Source of the DNA: Costus lasius
Taxonomy: Eukaryota > Streptophyta > Magnoliopsida > Zingiberales > Costaceae
DNA: 64,000 nt
Assembly (NCBI GenBank): GCA_027563935.2
Contig: CM050448.1
Coordinates: 121,756,493-121,820,492 of the forward strand
Direction of reading: 5' to 3'
Below, piece by piece: positions 1-12,145 of this stretch; within the stretch, counting starts at the first letter, position 1; every line of letters starts with the position of its first letter. Made by a program: the position numbers and the translations under genes. The notes below the pieces were generated by a model. The model did no database searches. It was not told the DNA's origin and saw only the letters and a program-made list of their open reading frames with translations.

Positions 1-1050
1 AGTTTCTAGATGCGAAAGATAAGTGGATGGTAGTCTTATGTAGACAATAAAATCTGAATGAACTAGACTGTTTTTATGAGGGTTCAAAATAACTGTTGAA
101 TCGTTGAATTGGTAATTAACCAATCAAATCTAATGGTTCTTCTAATATACAGTTTTTTTTATATAGATCCATCAGTTTTTGGTTCGGAATCGATTTGGGA
201 TTGCCGAATCAATGATTAATCGACCAAATTGATCGTATATTAAAAATTTATAAACTTAATTTTACAATGGGTTATCGCCTACCGCCAGTCACCAATCGCC
301 CACCATTTATCCTCCGTCATTGGTAATTGGTATAGCCGATGATCACCAATTAGCTGAAAAATCAATTAATCCATTTTATCAATTCGGGACCGTTTATATT
401 CTGCTTGAATAGTAAAATTTAATTTAGTTGACCCCTAACTAGTTGACCACTGGAGTAGTTGAGATAAATTTTATCTTTCAATTTCTAAAATCAACTTATG
501 GTGTCACATATGACGCAAGCGAGGAAAATGACCAAATCTAATCTCATTTAAAATTATGCAAACATTAGATAAAAGAACAGAAATTTGATAGTAGTTCAAT
601 TCAATTATCGGGGATGCGGTATTATGTGGTTCAGTAGAATTTTATTGCTTTATTTGTGTTTTAATGCACATATATTATATTATATATATAATTATTATTA
701 TTTAGATTGACATGAATGGTAACAAAAAATTAAGATGGCAATGGGTACATGTAAAATATTATATGCGGTGATAAATAGAAAGATTACACTTTCCATATAA
801 TATTTCAAAGGGAAATGGGCGACCAGAAACTAAAAATAGTTCTCATTGATATAATGCAGCCCACAGCGGGCTCCCGAAGTTGTGGGCCTTTGGCCCTCCA
901 ACTTAGAGCCCAAACATTCTACTAATACTAACATAGGGCATGCTGCGGATCTTGGCGATCAATTTGACCCGACCCGACTACCAACTGAACGCTCGTTAAG
1001 CCGCCCTCCTCGCTCTTAATCGCAAAATTCAGAAAGGTCGGGAAGCCGGC
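1..1050. other. AT-rich intergenic DNA
   Basis: No open frame of useful length and no clear repeat boundary. The stretch is AT-rich with short runs of alternating AT near 675-705. It leads into the GC-rich start of the damaged gene at 1054. Confidence 0.6.
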
Positions 1051-1053
1051 AAC

Positions 1054-3137
1054 ATGATGCAAAACCACGTAACGCCGATCCCACCTTCTCCGGCGAGGTT
1101 CGGCCTCACCGCCACCTCCCCTTCTCCGGCGACTCCTGGCGGAGCTGTTCCACTTTGCAGAGCTTGATGTGGGGTTGCCAAAGAGGGCGGCGCCCGAGGC
1201 GCAAGAGAGGGCAACTGATTCTGTCTCGGAGATGTTGTTGTTGCCGATTCCGGCCAGGGATGATGTGCCAGTGGCGGTTCTGGCGCCTTTGATGCTTACT
1301 GCAGTGCCTCCAGGGCGGAGGAAGCGAATGCTGGCGGAGTTACTAACGGAGCACTCGATTGTTCCGCAAGGATGGAAACCTAGGGATCTCGTTACTCTGC
1401 CATTGGGTGGGGTTATGTTCGGTAATAAAGGGGAGGATCCACAGTTGGATGGTGTTCCAGAAGTGCTGGTGGGGCAGCTGAAGGCGCCAAAGTGCCATAC
1501 AAGTTAAATATGTGTTGTTTGATATCATCCCGGATCAAGATGATTATACTAGTGCTGTAGTAGTGAGGTCGGGAACTCTGAGGAGGACGAAGACTGAACA
1601 TTTCAGGTAAAGGTTCCTTTTTTTCATTTTGTTCACTGGAATTTAGTTTTATTTTCCAAGTGTCTGTATTTTCAAGCAGTTGTGTTTGAAATGCATAATA
1701 GTGCGTTATGCTTCCTGAGTAATGCATTTTAGGTTGCACTGTTTGATGTGATAGATGTTGGTAGTCATGGAGTCACTGAAGCTTCTTGTTTGGAACGGCA
1801 AGTTTTTCAGGAATTGGAATTCCAAACTTGGCCCAAATTCTTCTGGTTGGAAATAATCTTGGAAGTCATTATACAAATTTCTTATCTAAATTATTATCCT
1901 GTACTTGTTTAATTTGCATAGGTTATTATACACTTTGTGGTCATTTAATAAAATACTAATTAAAATCATTTAACATTTTGATACCCACCATAAGAAATGT
2001 GAATCCAATTCCCTGGAAAAATCGTTCTAATAAGGTAATGAAATTCTTTTTTAATGGATTGTAATATATTAGTTCATATACTTAGTTCTTAATAAGAATC
2101 AAATTCCATATTTCATTCGAGAAAAGGAGTTAGAAATGGAAAGTTCCATTTGAATATGATGCTTGTCTGACTTTAATATTCAAGAATAGCTTAGCAACAT
2201 TTACGAGATCAATTGCACAAATATTTGAGCTTCTTCTATTATGATTCCAATTCTCCTCCTATAGCTGCTGAACAAGGATTTCATAATCTGCTCTAAGTTT
2301 ATTACATACCAAGGAGATGTGCAAATTCACTTCAGATATTGATGAGCTGCTAGCTACTGTAGAAAACCCAGTATTTTGATGTGCATTCTTCCTGGTATCA
2401 GAGAAGTCCTAAATCAGATCAATTTGATGTGCATTCTTCCTCGTATCTGATAAGTTCTAGAGCAGATAAACTGTTATGTACCCAAATAGAATAAAACAAG
2501 AGCATGGTAATAAAAAACTCTATAATTTATTTCTGAAATTTCCGTATATATGTGACTTTCAAATTTTGTATGACCTGACAAGGACTCGAAACCTCTACAA
2601 ACATAAAGTTTGTATGCCATACTTTCTTTGCTATTGTGGTTTCGCTCCCTCTCGATCGAAGCATTTGTCTGATGATACATGGAATGTTTACTTTTACTTT
2701 TCTTTATTTGTGTCCCTGGAATCAGTCTCCAGCTACAATTCTATTTATGGGAGTAGATTTTGATTCTCTATTTACATTAATACTTTAATTTAGACAGTCC
2801 ATTGGTTATGGTTCAAATTTTCCACTGGTGAGGGTGGATGGTATTTATGTCTGTCTGTTCGTGTCCTTTGCTCCAAGAGAGGTCAAAGTCCTTCCGTCAA
2901 GAATTTCTAACATAGGGTTTGGTTGCAATATGATGATTCACCGTGTCTAGGACTTGTGCAAAGTTGTACAGCGTTATTTTACCTTCATTTAGAACAATCT
3001 ATATGGTTCAATATCTCGCAATCTTTGGTGTTATTATTTACCGTAGCTTGAGCATCTCTGTACTAATTTTCTGAAATATGTACTTTTTTTCTGATTTTAG
3101 GGCGCGCATTGGACGGCTATTTGTGGCTCCCGCTTAA
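1054..3137 (+). pseudogene. Damaged two-exon plant gene of unknown function
   Basis: Protein-like coding signal runs over 1054-1606 and 3101-3137 but not in one frame. An ATG at 1054 opens 36 codons and hits TGA at about 1163. The signal continues in the next frame (AELFHFAELDVGLPKRA onward, through LLLPIPARDDVPVAVLAPL) to about 1480. It then shifts again to a frame reading VKYVLFDIIPDQDDYTSAVV and ending EHF at 1606. A good donor (CAG/GTAAAG) follows. The acceptor TTTTAG at 3091-3100 joins in phase to a short last exon that adds RARIGRLFVAPA and stops at 3135-3137. Two frame breaks with an intact splice junction suggest a recent non-processed pseudogene, or assembly indels in a live gene. 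I do not recognise the family; the small basic C-terminus gives no function. Confidence 0.5.
1607..3100 (+). other. Intron of the damaged gene at 1054-3137
   Basis: GT at 1607-1608 and AG at 3099-3100 bound an AT-rich stretch with no coding signal. Short direct repeats of a phrase like GATGTGCATTCTTCC occur near 2378 and 2427. No transposon ends were found. Confidence 0.5.
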
Positions 3138-3954
3138 TTCGTCAAAGCTTGCGTAAGATTTCTTTTTCATAATAGAGATTCTTGTAATTTTTTTTCTGTC
3201 GTTTGCATGATCTAATAAGGAAATAAAACTTAGATTTGTAGGGTTCACATCTTGCATTTCCCAAATTTTAATTAACAAAGATGACTATCTACGTGTTGCC
3301 ATAATTAGGTAGTCCATAGTTGTTTGCAATTTTGCATCGAATGGTTGGACCAATCTAATAATTTCAAGAGGTCCCAGGTCCTCAGTTTTCTTAATATTTT
3401 ACCGCTTAATTAGTACAACGAAAGAAAGCAATCTGCTTATTGTATTTTTTATATAGTGAGAGTGGAACTAGATCCGAGCAACTAATATTATTCCAAATCA
3501 TCTTCCGCTTCAGATTCGAATATACTTTTTTTTTTTTTTCTGTTTTTGCCCCCTAGATCTCCATAGATCGACGTCGTAGTCATCGTGGCCGGTTTGCGTT
3601 GCCCATCGCGTACGCTCTTTCCACGGCGACAACGTGCTGCAAACGATTCGAATTGCTGCCATATACCCTTTTTAATTTCACACGGAGTCTATTAATTGCC
3701 CGCGTTAGCGGATATTCCGCGTTCCCTTGTCGATGCTTTTGAAGCATAGGCCTCACCGAGCATAATTCAACCAAACAAAATGGAATAACTTGACAAAATA
3801 ATTAAAATTTAAGTTTTAAATACAAAATTATTTAATTTACTAATTGAGTAATTTGAAAATACATTTTAAACCTAATTTCAAGTGTCATGGATGATCACCA
3901 TATAAGTAATATTTTAATATATTTTGAATTAACTACTCCGTTTGAGAATTGAGA

Positions 3955-4042
<88 letters not shown>

Positions 4043-5586
4043 TATGCTAGTCTTCTTTAAAGAACTTAATAACTTTTTTATTATAAAACAATTTATTTTT
4101 ATTTTTTAAATATCATTCATATATGAAATACAAAATTGCAAGTACAATAATCTAAGCTGATATTGGGTGTCATATTAATTCATATCAATTTCTATACATT
4201 TATATATTTTAAAAAATAAATTTAGTTATATATTTTCATACAGAAAACAGTAAAGATTTTTAATGCTGAAGTAAATAAATTAAATAAATGATAATAAGCT
4301 ACATAAGACAATTTTGGAGTCAAATTGAAACTCATAGTTACAAATTGTTTCACAAATCTCACCTAGATAAAAGCCAACGACTTTTCATCTATCAAGTCAG
4401 AGGCAAAAAGTCGTTGGCTTCATCCAATCTCGCGAAATCCTTTGAAACTACAACCGTCTTACAAACCCGCTGGTGATTCTTTGATTTTATTTAATCATAG
4501 AGCTCTTTGATATTTTCAAAAGGATAGGTCATAATTGGTGGAAGAAAAGTAGAAGCTCATGAAAAATTTTAGTGCGGTTGGGTTCGGTGCGCCTCATGCT
4601 ATAATGCTTGAGGTAGGAAAGCATTTATTTAATGTGATGGGACTGCGCTTAGATCCACCACCGCATTCCCAACCCCAAGTTGTCTTACACGTGGCATAGC
4701 CATCGTTAATTGGATTTGATGCGTGGGAACTATGTCAATTATTAGTATTTATTACTATCCATTTGCATATTTCACTATCACTTGGTATCCTTTAGGCCTA
4801 TTCCTTTAGAGAAAATTCACATAAACATATTAAATTTATTTTTCTTTTTTATTAGATTCAATATATTTTTTATTCTTTTCTACATAAATTTTCTCTAAAG
4901 AAAAAAAATATATAAGATAAACACAAAACTTGTGCTAAGGCCTCCATGTTTGTGAGGTTTATTTCATAAAAAAAGTATTTAATTTTTATTCTATATTCTT
5001 TGATTTATTAATACACAAAATTTATACAACACTTCAGTTACAGTGACAAGGGCTGTTAAGCATTAAGAGGTCATCTTCCTATATTTGAGCATCTTAGATG
5101 CCCAATAAAATACAATAAAATGTAGATTTTTTTCTCAACATGAGTATAAAATGACATATATGTATGCTTTATTAAAGTATACTAAAATACATTTATTAAC
5201 TTTTAATCACTAATAAACAACAAATGAAACAAGCAATTAAATGGTCTACAATTTGAACTAGTCCGTGAAAATGTGCAAACTTCAATGCCAGCAGTTCGGA
5301 CAAAAATACATGAAAAGTTGAGGACAAAAATACAAAAACTTAATTGTCGGAGAATTGGAGAATTTTAGGTCTCGATGGACATCGCGTGGACCGGTTACCG
5401 CCGCCCCTCAATTCACAAGACCAGCAGTTCGTCGAAATAGCAGTTCGAACTCGAGGTCGAGGCAAAACAATTCCAGCTCCAGAGATCGACAAGAGCGACG
5501 ATATCGTGATCGCTTTGCTAATTCTGGAGTGAAAGTTTGAGAGGAAGTAGCGATTCGAGTGCGAATTTCCTTCCTCTCTTCCGCGA
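3138..5586. other. Intergenic DNA with a long dinucleotide microsatellite
   Basis: AT-rich spacer between the damaged gene and the armadillo-repeat gene. It contains the AT/AG microsatellite listed separately. The last 250 bases become GC-rich and are probably the 5' leader and core promoter of the gene starting at 5587. Confidence 0.5.
3954..4039. repeat. Compound (AT)n(AG)n microsatellite
   Basis: About 40 bases of uninterrupted alternating AT pass directly into about 45 bases of alternating AG. The compound form usually arises by slippage after a point change in a pure tract. Confidence 0.95.
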
Positions 5587-6852
5587 ATGGAGGAGAGGGG
5601 GCAGATGAGCGAGGTGCTCAAGGCGCTCGAGGCCCTCAAGAAAGCCTCCATGGACATCGAGGCCGACGCCGACAAAGGCCTTGACGGCGGGCCCGGATGC
5701 GATTCCCCATCCATGAAAGCTCTCCTCCAGCTCCACACCGGCTCCGATGACCTCCTCTCTGGCGACCCCCAACTCTCCACCCTCTCCGATCTCCTCTCCC
5801 GCCTCAAATCCCTCGTTTCCTCCTGCAAGTCCTCCCCCTCGCCCGATCGCGGTAGCGAAAAGGGTGGTCTCTTGAGATCGATCCTCCGCCGGAGATCCGA
5901 CAGTAGCCACGAGATCTCGCGGGTCGCTGGATCGATTGGCGCTGAGATCCAATCATGGATCGATCGCATGAGCGTCGATCGCCTCGTCTCCGCCCTGCAG
6001 TCCTCCGCCGCCACCGCCCTCCGCGATGACGAGGAGCGCTCCGCGCTTCTTCGAGCTCTTGAGTCGCGCGTCTCCCAGGGCTTCGACCGCACTCTGCAGG
6101 AAGTGCTCCTCCGCTGTGGCGCCTTCACCGCGGTGGAGTCCGCCATCGCCGACTCCACGGCGCCTAAGCAGGTCCGGGAGAGCGCGGCGGCAGCGGCTCT
6201 CGCCCTGGTCGGCTTCAACAAAGCTGTTTTCGTCGGCCCCGTGCTCATGGGCCCCGCGATCGATGCCCTCGTCTCCATGGCCCCTTCCTCTGCTGCCGCG
6301 TTGAGCGCACTCAATGGGCTAATCCGGGCGATTCGGAGCCCGCTCGTCGACGAGCTGCACGCTCGGAAGGCGATTCCGCGGCTGGTCGCACTCCTCGGCA
6401 ACGGAGAAGGCGGCGGGGTAGACGTGGAGGTGAGGGTGCTGGCTTTAGACTGCGCCCTCGACATTGGTTACTTCGGGCGGAAGGAGGCGATCGACGCGAT
6501 GCTTGCGGAGGGGCTGATCAAGAGATTGGCAGCGTTGCAGATGTCGGAGTTGGGCGGAACCTTGTTGGAGATGGATGGAGACGGCATCGGCCGCGGAGGA
6601 ATCCCGGCAGGGTGGCTGTGGCGTGGTCATGGTCGTGGTGGGGTGGGGGAGCGGCGGTTCCTGGAGGTGCGGCCGTTCGCGAGCTGCGTAGCGAGGTGGG
6701 CGGTGCAGGTGGAGGTCGGGGAGGGGTTGCGGCAGCGGGAGAGACGGGAGATAAAACGGGAGCTGGTGGCGCGGGTGAGGGAGGCCGCCGCGAGCGGGGC
6801 GGAGGCGGCCACGCTGATGGCGGAGGTTCTGTGGGGGTCCACCATCTGGTGA
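5587..6852 (+). CDS. Armadillo-repeat superfamily protein (intronless)
   Basis: Single-exon gene for 421 residues. The protein is helical and rich in Leu and Ala. The segments at about residues 135-330 have the spacing of ARM-type helical repeats (for example ESAAAAALALVGF and GLIRAIRSPLVDELHARKA). The C-terminus has the block FASCVARWAVQ, VGEGLRQRERREIKREL and a final AEVLWGS, which I recognise from a plant family annotated only as ARM-repeat superfamily proteins. These are helical protein-protein interaction scaffolds without known enzymatic activity. No U-box is visible at the N-terminus. Codons are strongly GC-ending, unlike the flanking AT-rich DNA, as is common for intronless monocot genes. 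The start is the first ATG after a GC-rich leader; another in-frame ATG lies at codon 7. A long frame on the opposite strand is a shadow caused by the codon bias. Confidence 0.85.
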   Translation: MEERGQMSEVLKALEALKKASMDIEADADKGLDGGPGCDSPSMKALLQLHTGSDDLLSGDPQLSTLSDLLSRLKSLVSSCKSSPSPDRGSEKGGLLRSILRRRSDSSHEISRVAGSIGAEIQSWIDRMSVDRLVSALQSSAATALRDDEERSALLRALESRVSQGFDRTLQEVLLRCGAFTAVESAIADSTAPKQVRESAAAAALALVGFNKAVFVGPVLMGPAIDALVSMAPSSAAALSALNGLIRAIRSPLVDELHARKAIPRLVALLGNGEGGGVDVEVRVLALDCALDIGYFGRKEAIDAMLAEGLIKRLAALQMSELGGTLLEMDGDGIGRGGIPAGWLWRGHGRGGVGERRFLEVRPFASCVARWAVQVEVGEGLRQRERREIKRELVARVREAAASGAEAATLMAEVLWGSTIW

Positions 6853-8044
6853 ACTGCCAAAGAAGACACGTCACGTGTTACGCACATCAAACGACTACGG
6901 TGGTGGTGGGCTTTCATTTTTCTTTTGTTTTTTTTGTTTTTGAGTTTTGTTTTACTTGATCGCTGTCTCGGTGTTTCTACCTCAGTGGATTAGCGGAGTA
7001 GGAAAGGGACACATCAGCAGGAAAGTAGTCTCCTCATCATTCCTGGTGGAATTTGGGTTTGTAGATAAACGGGCGTGTAAGGTAAGCGTATGGGAAAGGG
7101 TGCAGGTTTTAAGTCAGCGTAGCTGCATGGGAGAAGAGAACTAGTAAAATTCTGCCGACTAGAATTATGTGCTCTACTCTCTCACCCTTTTTGTTGTCTT
7201 CCTGCGTATGTTAAATGGACAATAAGTAAATAAATAAGAAAAATAAATTCTCTGACTTTGTTCCTGTTATGTGTTCTAAAATTTTATTTTTATCCATAAA
7301 TCTATTGGAGAACAAGTTCTCAATGTGTCGTCATGAGTTCAGTAAAAAAAAAGCATGCATTTCTTATCAATTGAAAGATAAATAAAAAGTATCACTTTTG
7401 TCTCTAATTAGTGGACAATATAGCGCGAGTAAACCAAGAACATGTCATAACCTGCAGCTGTATTACCAACAAGAAAATTCAATATTCTAAGGGATTGCCA
7501 TATGCACTTTTGTGTTTCCCTAAAATAAACACCGACTAATGTTACATATTTTGTTACTTTAAAAAAAAAAAAGAGAAATGACGATGCGCAAGTGATTTTA
7601 TGTGATGTAACCCATATATATGTAATATAACAAGAAAACGTTTTTGCATAATTTTTTTTTACTAATATTACCATTTTAGAAAGTTTCTAATTTGTGAAAT
7701 GGTTTTAATCTCTTACATACCTAATTCTAGTTTTTTTAATCATAAATTTAATTGTAAAAGGCATCAATAAATTAAATAATATAAAATACACGCTCAATTG
7801 AGACAATAGCTCATTTTATGGGTATTTAATATAATGAGAATAGTGTGTATGTACAAATTCTCATTAGTAGAATCAATCCATTGGGTTCTTTTATTTAGTT
7901 TTTATGAATTAAGATTTTTTTTATTATAATTACTCAAATTAGTCGTAGAATATGAGACACTGCAACTACCTCAACGATGGGGAACGCCTCTTCTCTTGGG
8001 TTCCATGGTCACGACATCGAGGAAGTCCAAGAGCACTGCGACTA
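6853..8044. other. 3' flank of the ARM gene and intergenic DNA
   Basis: The first 300 bases after the stop are T-rich and probably hold the 3' untranslated region. The rest is AT-rich with no coding signal up to the foldback element near 8.05 kb. Confidence 0.45.
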
Positions 8045-8475
8045 CTCTTGTAATCGAGAAAATTTTTTGAGCAGCCTCCTTCTCACTTGAACTTGAGCAA
8101 TTCCTCTTAAAAAAAATTTATGATCCTAAAAATCATAAAAAAATTATTGTAGTGTAGTAAATGATGAGAGCTTTCCAACGGTACCAAGATTATGAATTTT
8201 GGCTGTGTCCACGATGTGATATCATGGACACAAAGATCGTGGATCAAATTGCTACAGTAATAGTATAAAAATCTACGATCTTTGTGTCCACGATATCTCA
8301 TTGTTGACACAGCCAAAATTCATGATCTTGGTACCGTTGGAAAGTTCTCATCGTGTACTACACTACATTAATTTTTCCACGATTTTTTGGATCGTGAATT
8401 TTCTTTTTAAGGGAAGGTTCCTCAGGTTCGGGTGAGGATTGCTAAGAAATTTTTTTCCCTATAATCCCTCCTCTA
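8045..8475. mobile_element. Foldback (near-palindromic) MITE
   Basis: The two halves are reverse complements with small mismatches. TTTCCAACGGTACCAAGAT near 8170 pairs with ATCTTGGTACCGTTGGAAA near 8323. The inner arms pair as GTGTCCACGAT with ATCGTGGACAC, around a loop of about 40 bases near 8250. Pairing continues outward through TATGATCC/GGATCGTG and the CCTCTTAA/TTAAGGGAAGG flanks to about 8050 and 8470. There is no coding capacity. The structure fits a foldback or Mutator-like MITE; I could not fix a target-site duplication, so the outer limits are approximate. Confidence 0.75.
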
Positions 8476-8869
8476 ATCCTAATCATCTCCTTCACCAACA
8501 AATCGCAATCCGATTCTGATTTGCTTCTTCCCTCGGTCTCGCAGCTGTTACACGCATCTCACCCTTAAAATTGAACTTGAAAAAAAAAATCAGCTCTTAA
8601 ATCTTAAAATAAAACTGAACACTCATTTAAAATTAACAAAGTTAGAATGATACTGTTAATAACTGAGGGCAGTCTTAGCCTCAATAACAATTTGGTAATT
8701 GATGAGGAAAAATTACAGTACAATTCGGGATTTCTCCTTCCGTTCACTTAATTGTCAGACCAGCCATTCTCAGAAGAGAATCGCAATCATCCTCTCAACC
8801 TTAGTGCCATAGGAATGGATCGCTTAGCAATCCGCCTAATTTTATCATCAAGAAACAGATTCACCCTCT

Positions 8870-11800
8870 TTATCTACATGCTGGTGCATGAAAATAAGGA
8901 ATATGAGCAAACACAATGGAAAATGGGGCAACCGTAAGTGGATCCGTCGATTCAACTAGAACCGGTTCAAGCTCTGGAATTTTCCCATTCGAGTCCACAG
9001 ACAAGATATTACCATTCAACAGCACAGTTTGGCTGTGGAGGTCCCCGTCCTTGGCTGTCAAGTGGTACTCTTCCCTAATGAACTCAGATGTCTTCTTTCC
9101 CAGCCCAAGAAGTCGATTGAATCTTCTCCTATGATCCCCAGGGCGATGATGATGATGATGATACTTAAAAGATACTGAATATGCTGTCTGAGCTGTGACA
9201 AACACTCGAATTGTACTGTTTCCACCGAGATTAATCAACAGTACTGTGATGCCTTGCTGCCAATGTCAGGAGGCCGATCTATAAGAAAGATCCAAGGGGA
9301 AAGGGAACCATTGCTGGCATAGAAAAGCACATTCTTAGTCCACTTACTGATTCTCTAGCGCAGTGTGCGTACGCTCTTATCATATTTGTGCCAGTGAAAT
9401 TCATCGGTAAAACACGTTGACCCATCAGCCGATGCCACAGAAGAGCACTGCAACAAGAGACTGGTAAGTTCTGGCACAGAACACATTCAATCAATGGAAT
9501 TACGAGCAAGTAGATAACCTGTAGTAATCAGGATTTGGATGGTAGGTTGTGGTGTTGAGCAGGCCATAGTTCCCTCCGATAAGTGACTGCCTACAGTAAG
9601 TCTTGGTATCGTATCTCGCCGACATGCCAAGTTGGTCCATATACCTGCCAGCTCCAGAAGGTAAACTGTAATGTGTTCAAGTATTCTTAACGAAATTTCA
9701 ATGATTCAAGATTGTTTTTTTGACTCACCAGAAGCTGAAAACAAATGAATCAGTGACCAGATGGTGACCGCTGTTATAAGCTCCTCCAGCTTCGCCAACC
9801 CAAGCAGTGGCAGAAGTTCCTCCACTGATGAGGATTCTCTGAAGATTGCTGAATGTGCTGGCTTCACCATCCAGATAAGAGGGATTCAGAATTTTTTCTG
9901 TCAAATGCTGGTCAACACCTGAGCAAAGAACACAACTGGTCAGAAGTTAGTCAATTGGTCTTATACGGAGAGAAATTAATTAATGGTAAGGTTGCAACAA
10001 TCTTATTCACCTGGACCGAGGTTGTATATATGGTGAGTGATGACATCCAATGAGTTGGGTTTTGTCTTGCTGATGAGCTCACTGAACCACTTGGCATCAA
10101 AGAAGCCCCCTGGTGCCAGCACTAATGGTCTATCTGGGAAACCTTGGTAAATCTCATTGATGATTGATTTGAGGCTGATCACATCTGCAGCAAACTGATC
10201 TGCCCCAATTCTAGTTCCAACTCCAGATCCACTCAGCTCATTTCCTAAAAGTTTAGCAACTTTCAAGCACTATTGAAAAAATGTTAAATTGTTTGTCAAA
10301 GTTAGACCTACCAAGCTCCCAACCATGGATGGTATAGCCCTTGTTGACTGTATAGCGAATAAGCGAAGCAGCATTTGTGTAGTTCCAAGGTCCACCTAGT
10401 GAACCATCACTCTGAGGAATTCTCCCGTTAAGTGCATTCAAACCAAAGATTATGACAGCCCTGAAGTAAAGAGAAGATGTGTAAGGTGATTGAAGTTTCT
10501 GAATAAATTTTGGTCTGAAATCAATTCCTGCAGAGGAATGACAACAGTAAACATACCCAGCCTTGTTGAAAAAACCATTGAGTTCATCCCATCTGGGCAT
10601 TGGTAAGCAACCTTGAGTGAAACCAAACATCTCTGAATTGCTCTTAGTGAATGGAACACATGGTGGTTTTGGATCTCCAATGTCATATATTACCTTATCT
10701 TGCAAGGAACCTCCAAGGCGCAGTTTTAGCGGAGAGAATGCTGAAAAGAATCACACCCCAAAACAAGGCAGGGAAACAAGGGGGAAAGTGATCAATTTAA
10801 TTATCTTCAAGAGCTGAATACTTTTTACTACTACAAACTATTACTTACCCACCTTTCACAGTATTCAACAAGACAGGATTCGAGAGATTCTGCATGAAGG
10901 AAGAAAACGAAACACTTGGTCAACCATGATAGCTGAATTTATGTGTCTTCAATTTACTCATCAATTCAACCTAACACAAGCATACAAAGAAACACATCAT
11001 ATACACTATTCAGGTATGTATCCTATGCAGGTCCTCAGTTTTAATAATTAATCTGAATATCTAGATGTTCCTCACAGCCCCCACATACTTTGCAATGTAT
11101 ACCTTCTTTGCAATGATGGTGAGGACAAGCAGTGGCAGAACGAGCAATGGCGGCAAGAACTAACAGTGGCGGCGAGCTCGAGCAACGACAGAAGGACGAG
11201 TAGCAAAGAAAAATTCATAGAGAGTGAGGATGAGCAAAGATGCGATGAAAAATTAGATGTGAAGTTAGTAAAGTTAAGTCAAAGTTTTAGCTTTTAGGCA
11301 ATGGAGGGATTAATGTCTAACTATTCCTCTTACTTTTTCTCCTAAATTATTCATCCGCCTAAGTAAACAAGCTTATACTCGTTTCCTTCCTACTTTCTTT
11401 TCTTTCCTTCTTACTTTCCCCCCAAGTAAACAAGACCTTAAGTAAACAAGACCTTACAGTCTCAAAAGTTCTTAGTTAATTTGTAATTTCATTTCAACAT
11501 ATTATAACTCCATACAAAGTTAGTCAAGGTCGACAATGTGGCAAAAATTGGGTATTTGTGAATTACTATTGAAGCCGAGTGATGATTAATGAAATTATTT
11601 CTACACTTGAGTGAGTTCTGTAGTAAGTTTACCTGTAATTGAAATGAAATGTTCTTAGAGGAAATAAATTGGGAGCGTCATGAGTTAAGGCATGTTCTTT
11701 GGCATCACATAAAGCATAAAGAAGAGGTGCACAGATTTGATATTGTTCCACTCTCCACACCCTCATCAAGCTGACGCCTTCGATCAAACAGTGCATCTCA

Positions 11801-12145
11801 TAATCACCCCAGAAATAATGCCCAAATTTCTTCATAACAAGCGCACTACTGCACACCTTAAGTAATGTAAACAAAACAAGAACCAAAACTTACCAGATTG
11901 AGCAGGGACGCCGAGCCCCAGCTACACGTCCCGTAGTCACATTTCTCCGGCGGCCACCAATCCAGAGTAGCACACACGAAATCCGCGTCAGTCACGGCAG
12001 TGGCGACGGCCCCGTCCACCACCAACGCCGCTTCGCCAGAGCCAAACGTCGCCGACATACCGGCGTGCACAGCCGCCGACCAGCCCAGCCGCAGAATCCC
12101 CCAGAAACAGAAGCCAAGCAGCTGAGCCAGAACGCCACCACCCAT
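8870..12145 (-). CDS. Heparanase-like protein (GH79 beta-glucuronidase)
   Basis: Nine exons join in phase into 1659 bases (552 codons plus stop): 12145-11894, 10889-10853, 10740-10557, 10460-10312, 10244-10011, 9918-9729, 9644-9519, 9447-9348, 9256-8870. All junctions are GT-AG. The protein starts with a hydrophobic leader (about residues 1-28). Conserved GH79 landmarks follow: [56 protein letters not shown], then [12 protein letters not shown] with the proton donor at about Glu210, and [11 protein letters not shown] with the nucleophile at about Glu328. The length matches plant family members of about 540 residues. Relatives are secreted or vacuolar enzymes that remove glucuronic acid from arabinogalactan-protein glycans or flavonoids. 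ATG 12145 was chosen because it precedes the leader and gives the correct phase. The gene looks intact. The exact substrate cannot be read from the sequence. Confidence 0.93.
10890..11893 (-). other. First intron of the heparanase-like gene
   Basis: The donor after CAATCTG at 11894 and the acceptor before AATCTCTCG at 10889 bound a 1-kb intron. It contains no coding signal; a stretch near 11110-11230 is GC-rich with scattered GGCGG/GAGC motifs. Confidence 0.75.

Noticed and set aside
2580..2660. Minus-strand GGTTTCGAGTCC resembling a tRNA/SINE B box
   Set aside because: No matching A box at the right distance, no cloverleaf and no poly-A or repeat boundaries.
5340..6464. Long 374-residue frame on the minus strand
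   Set aside because: It is antisense to the armadillo-repeat gene, rich in Ser/Arg without domain signals, and explained by that gene's GC-ending codons.
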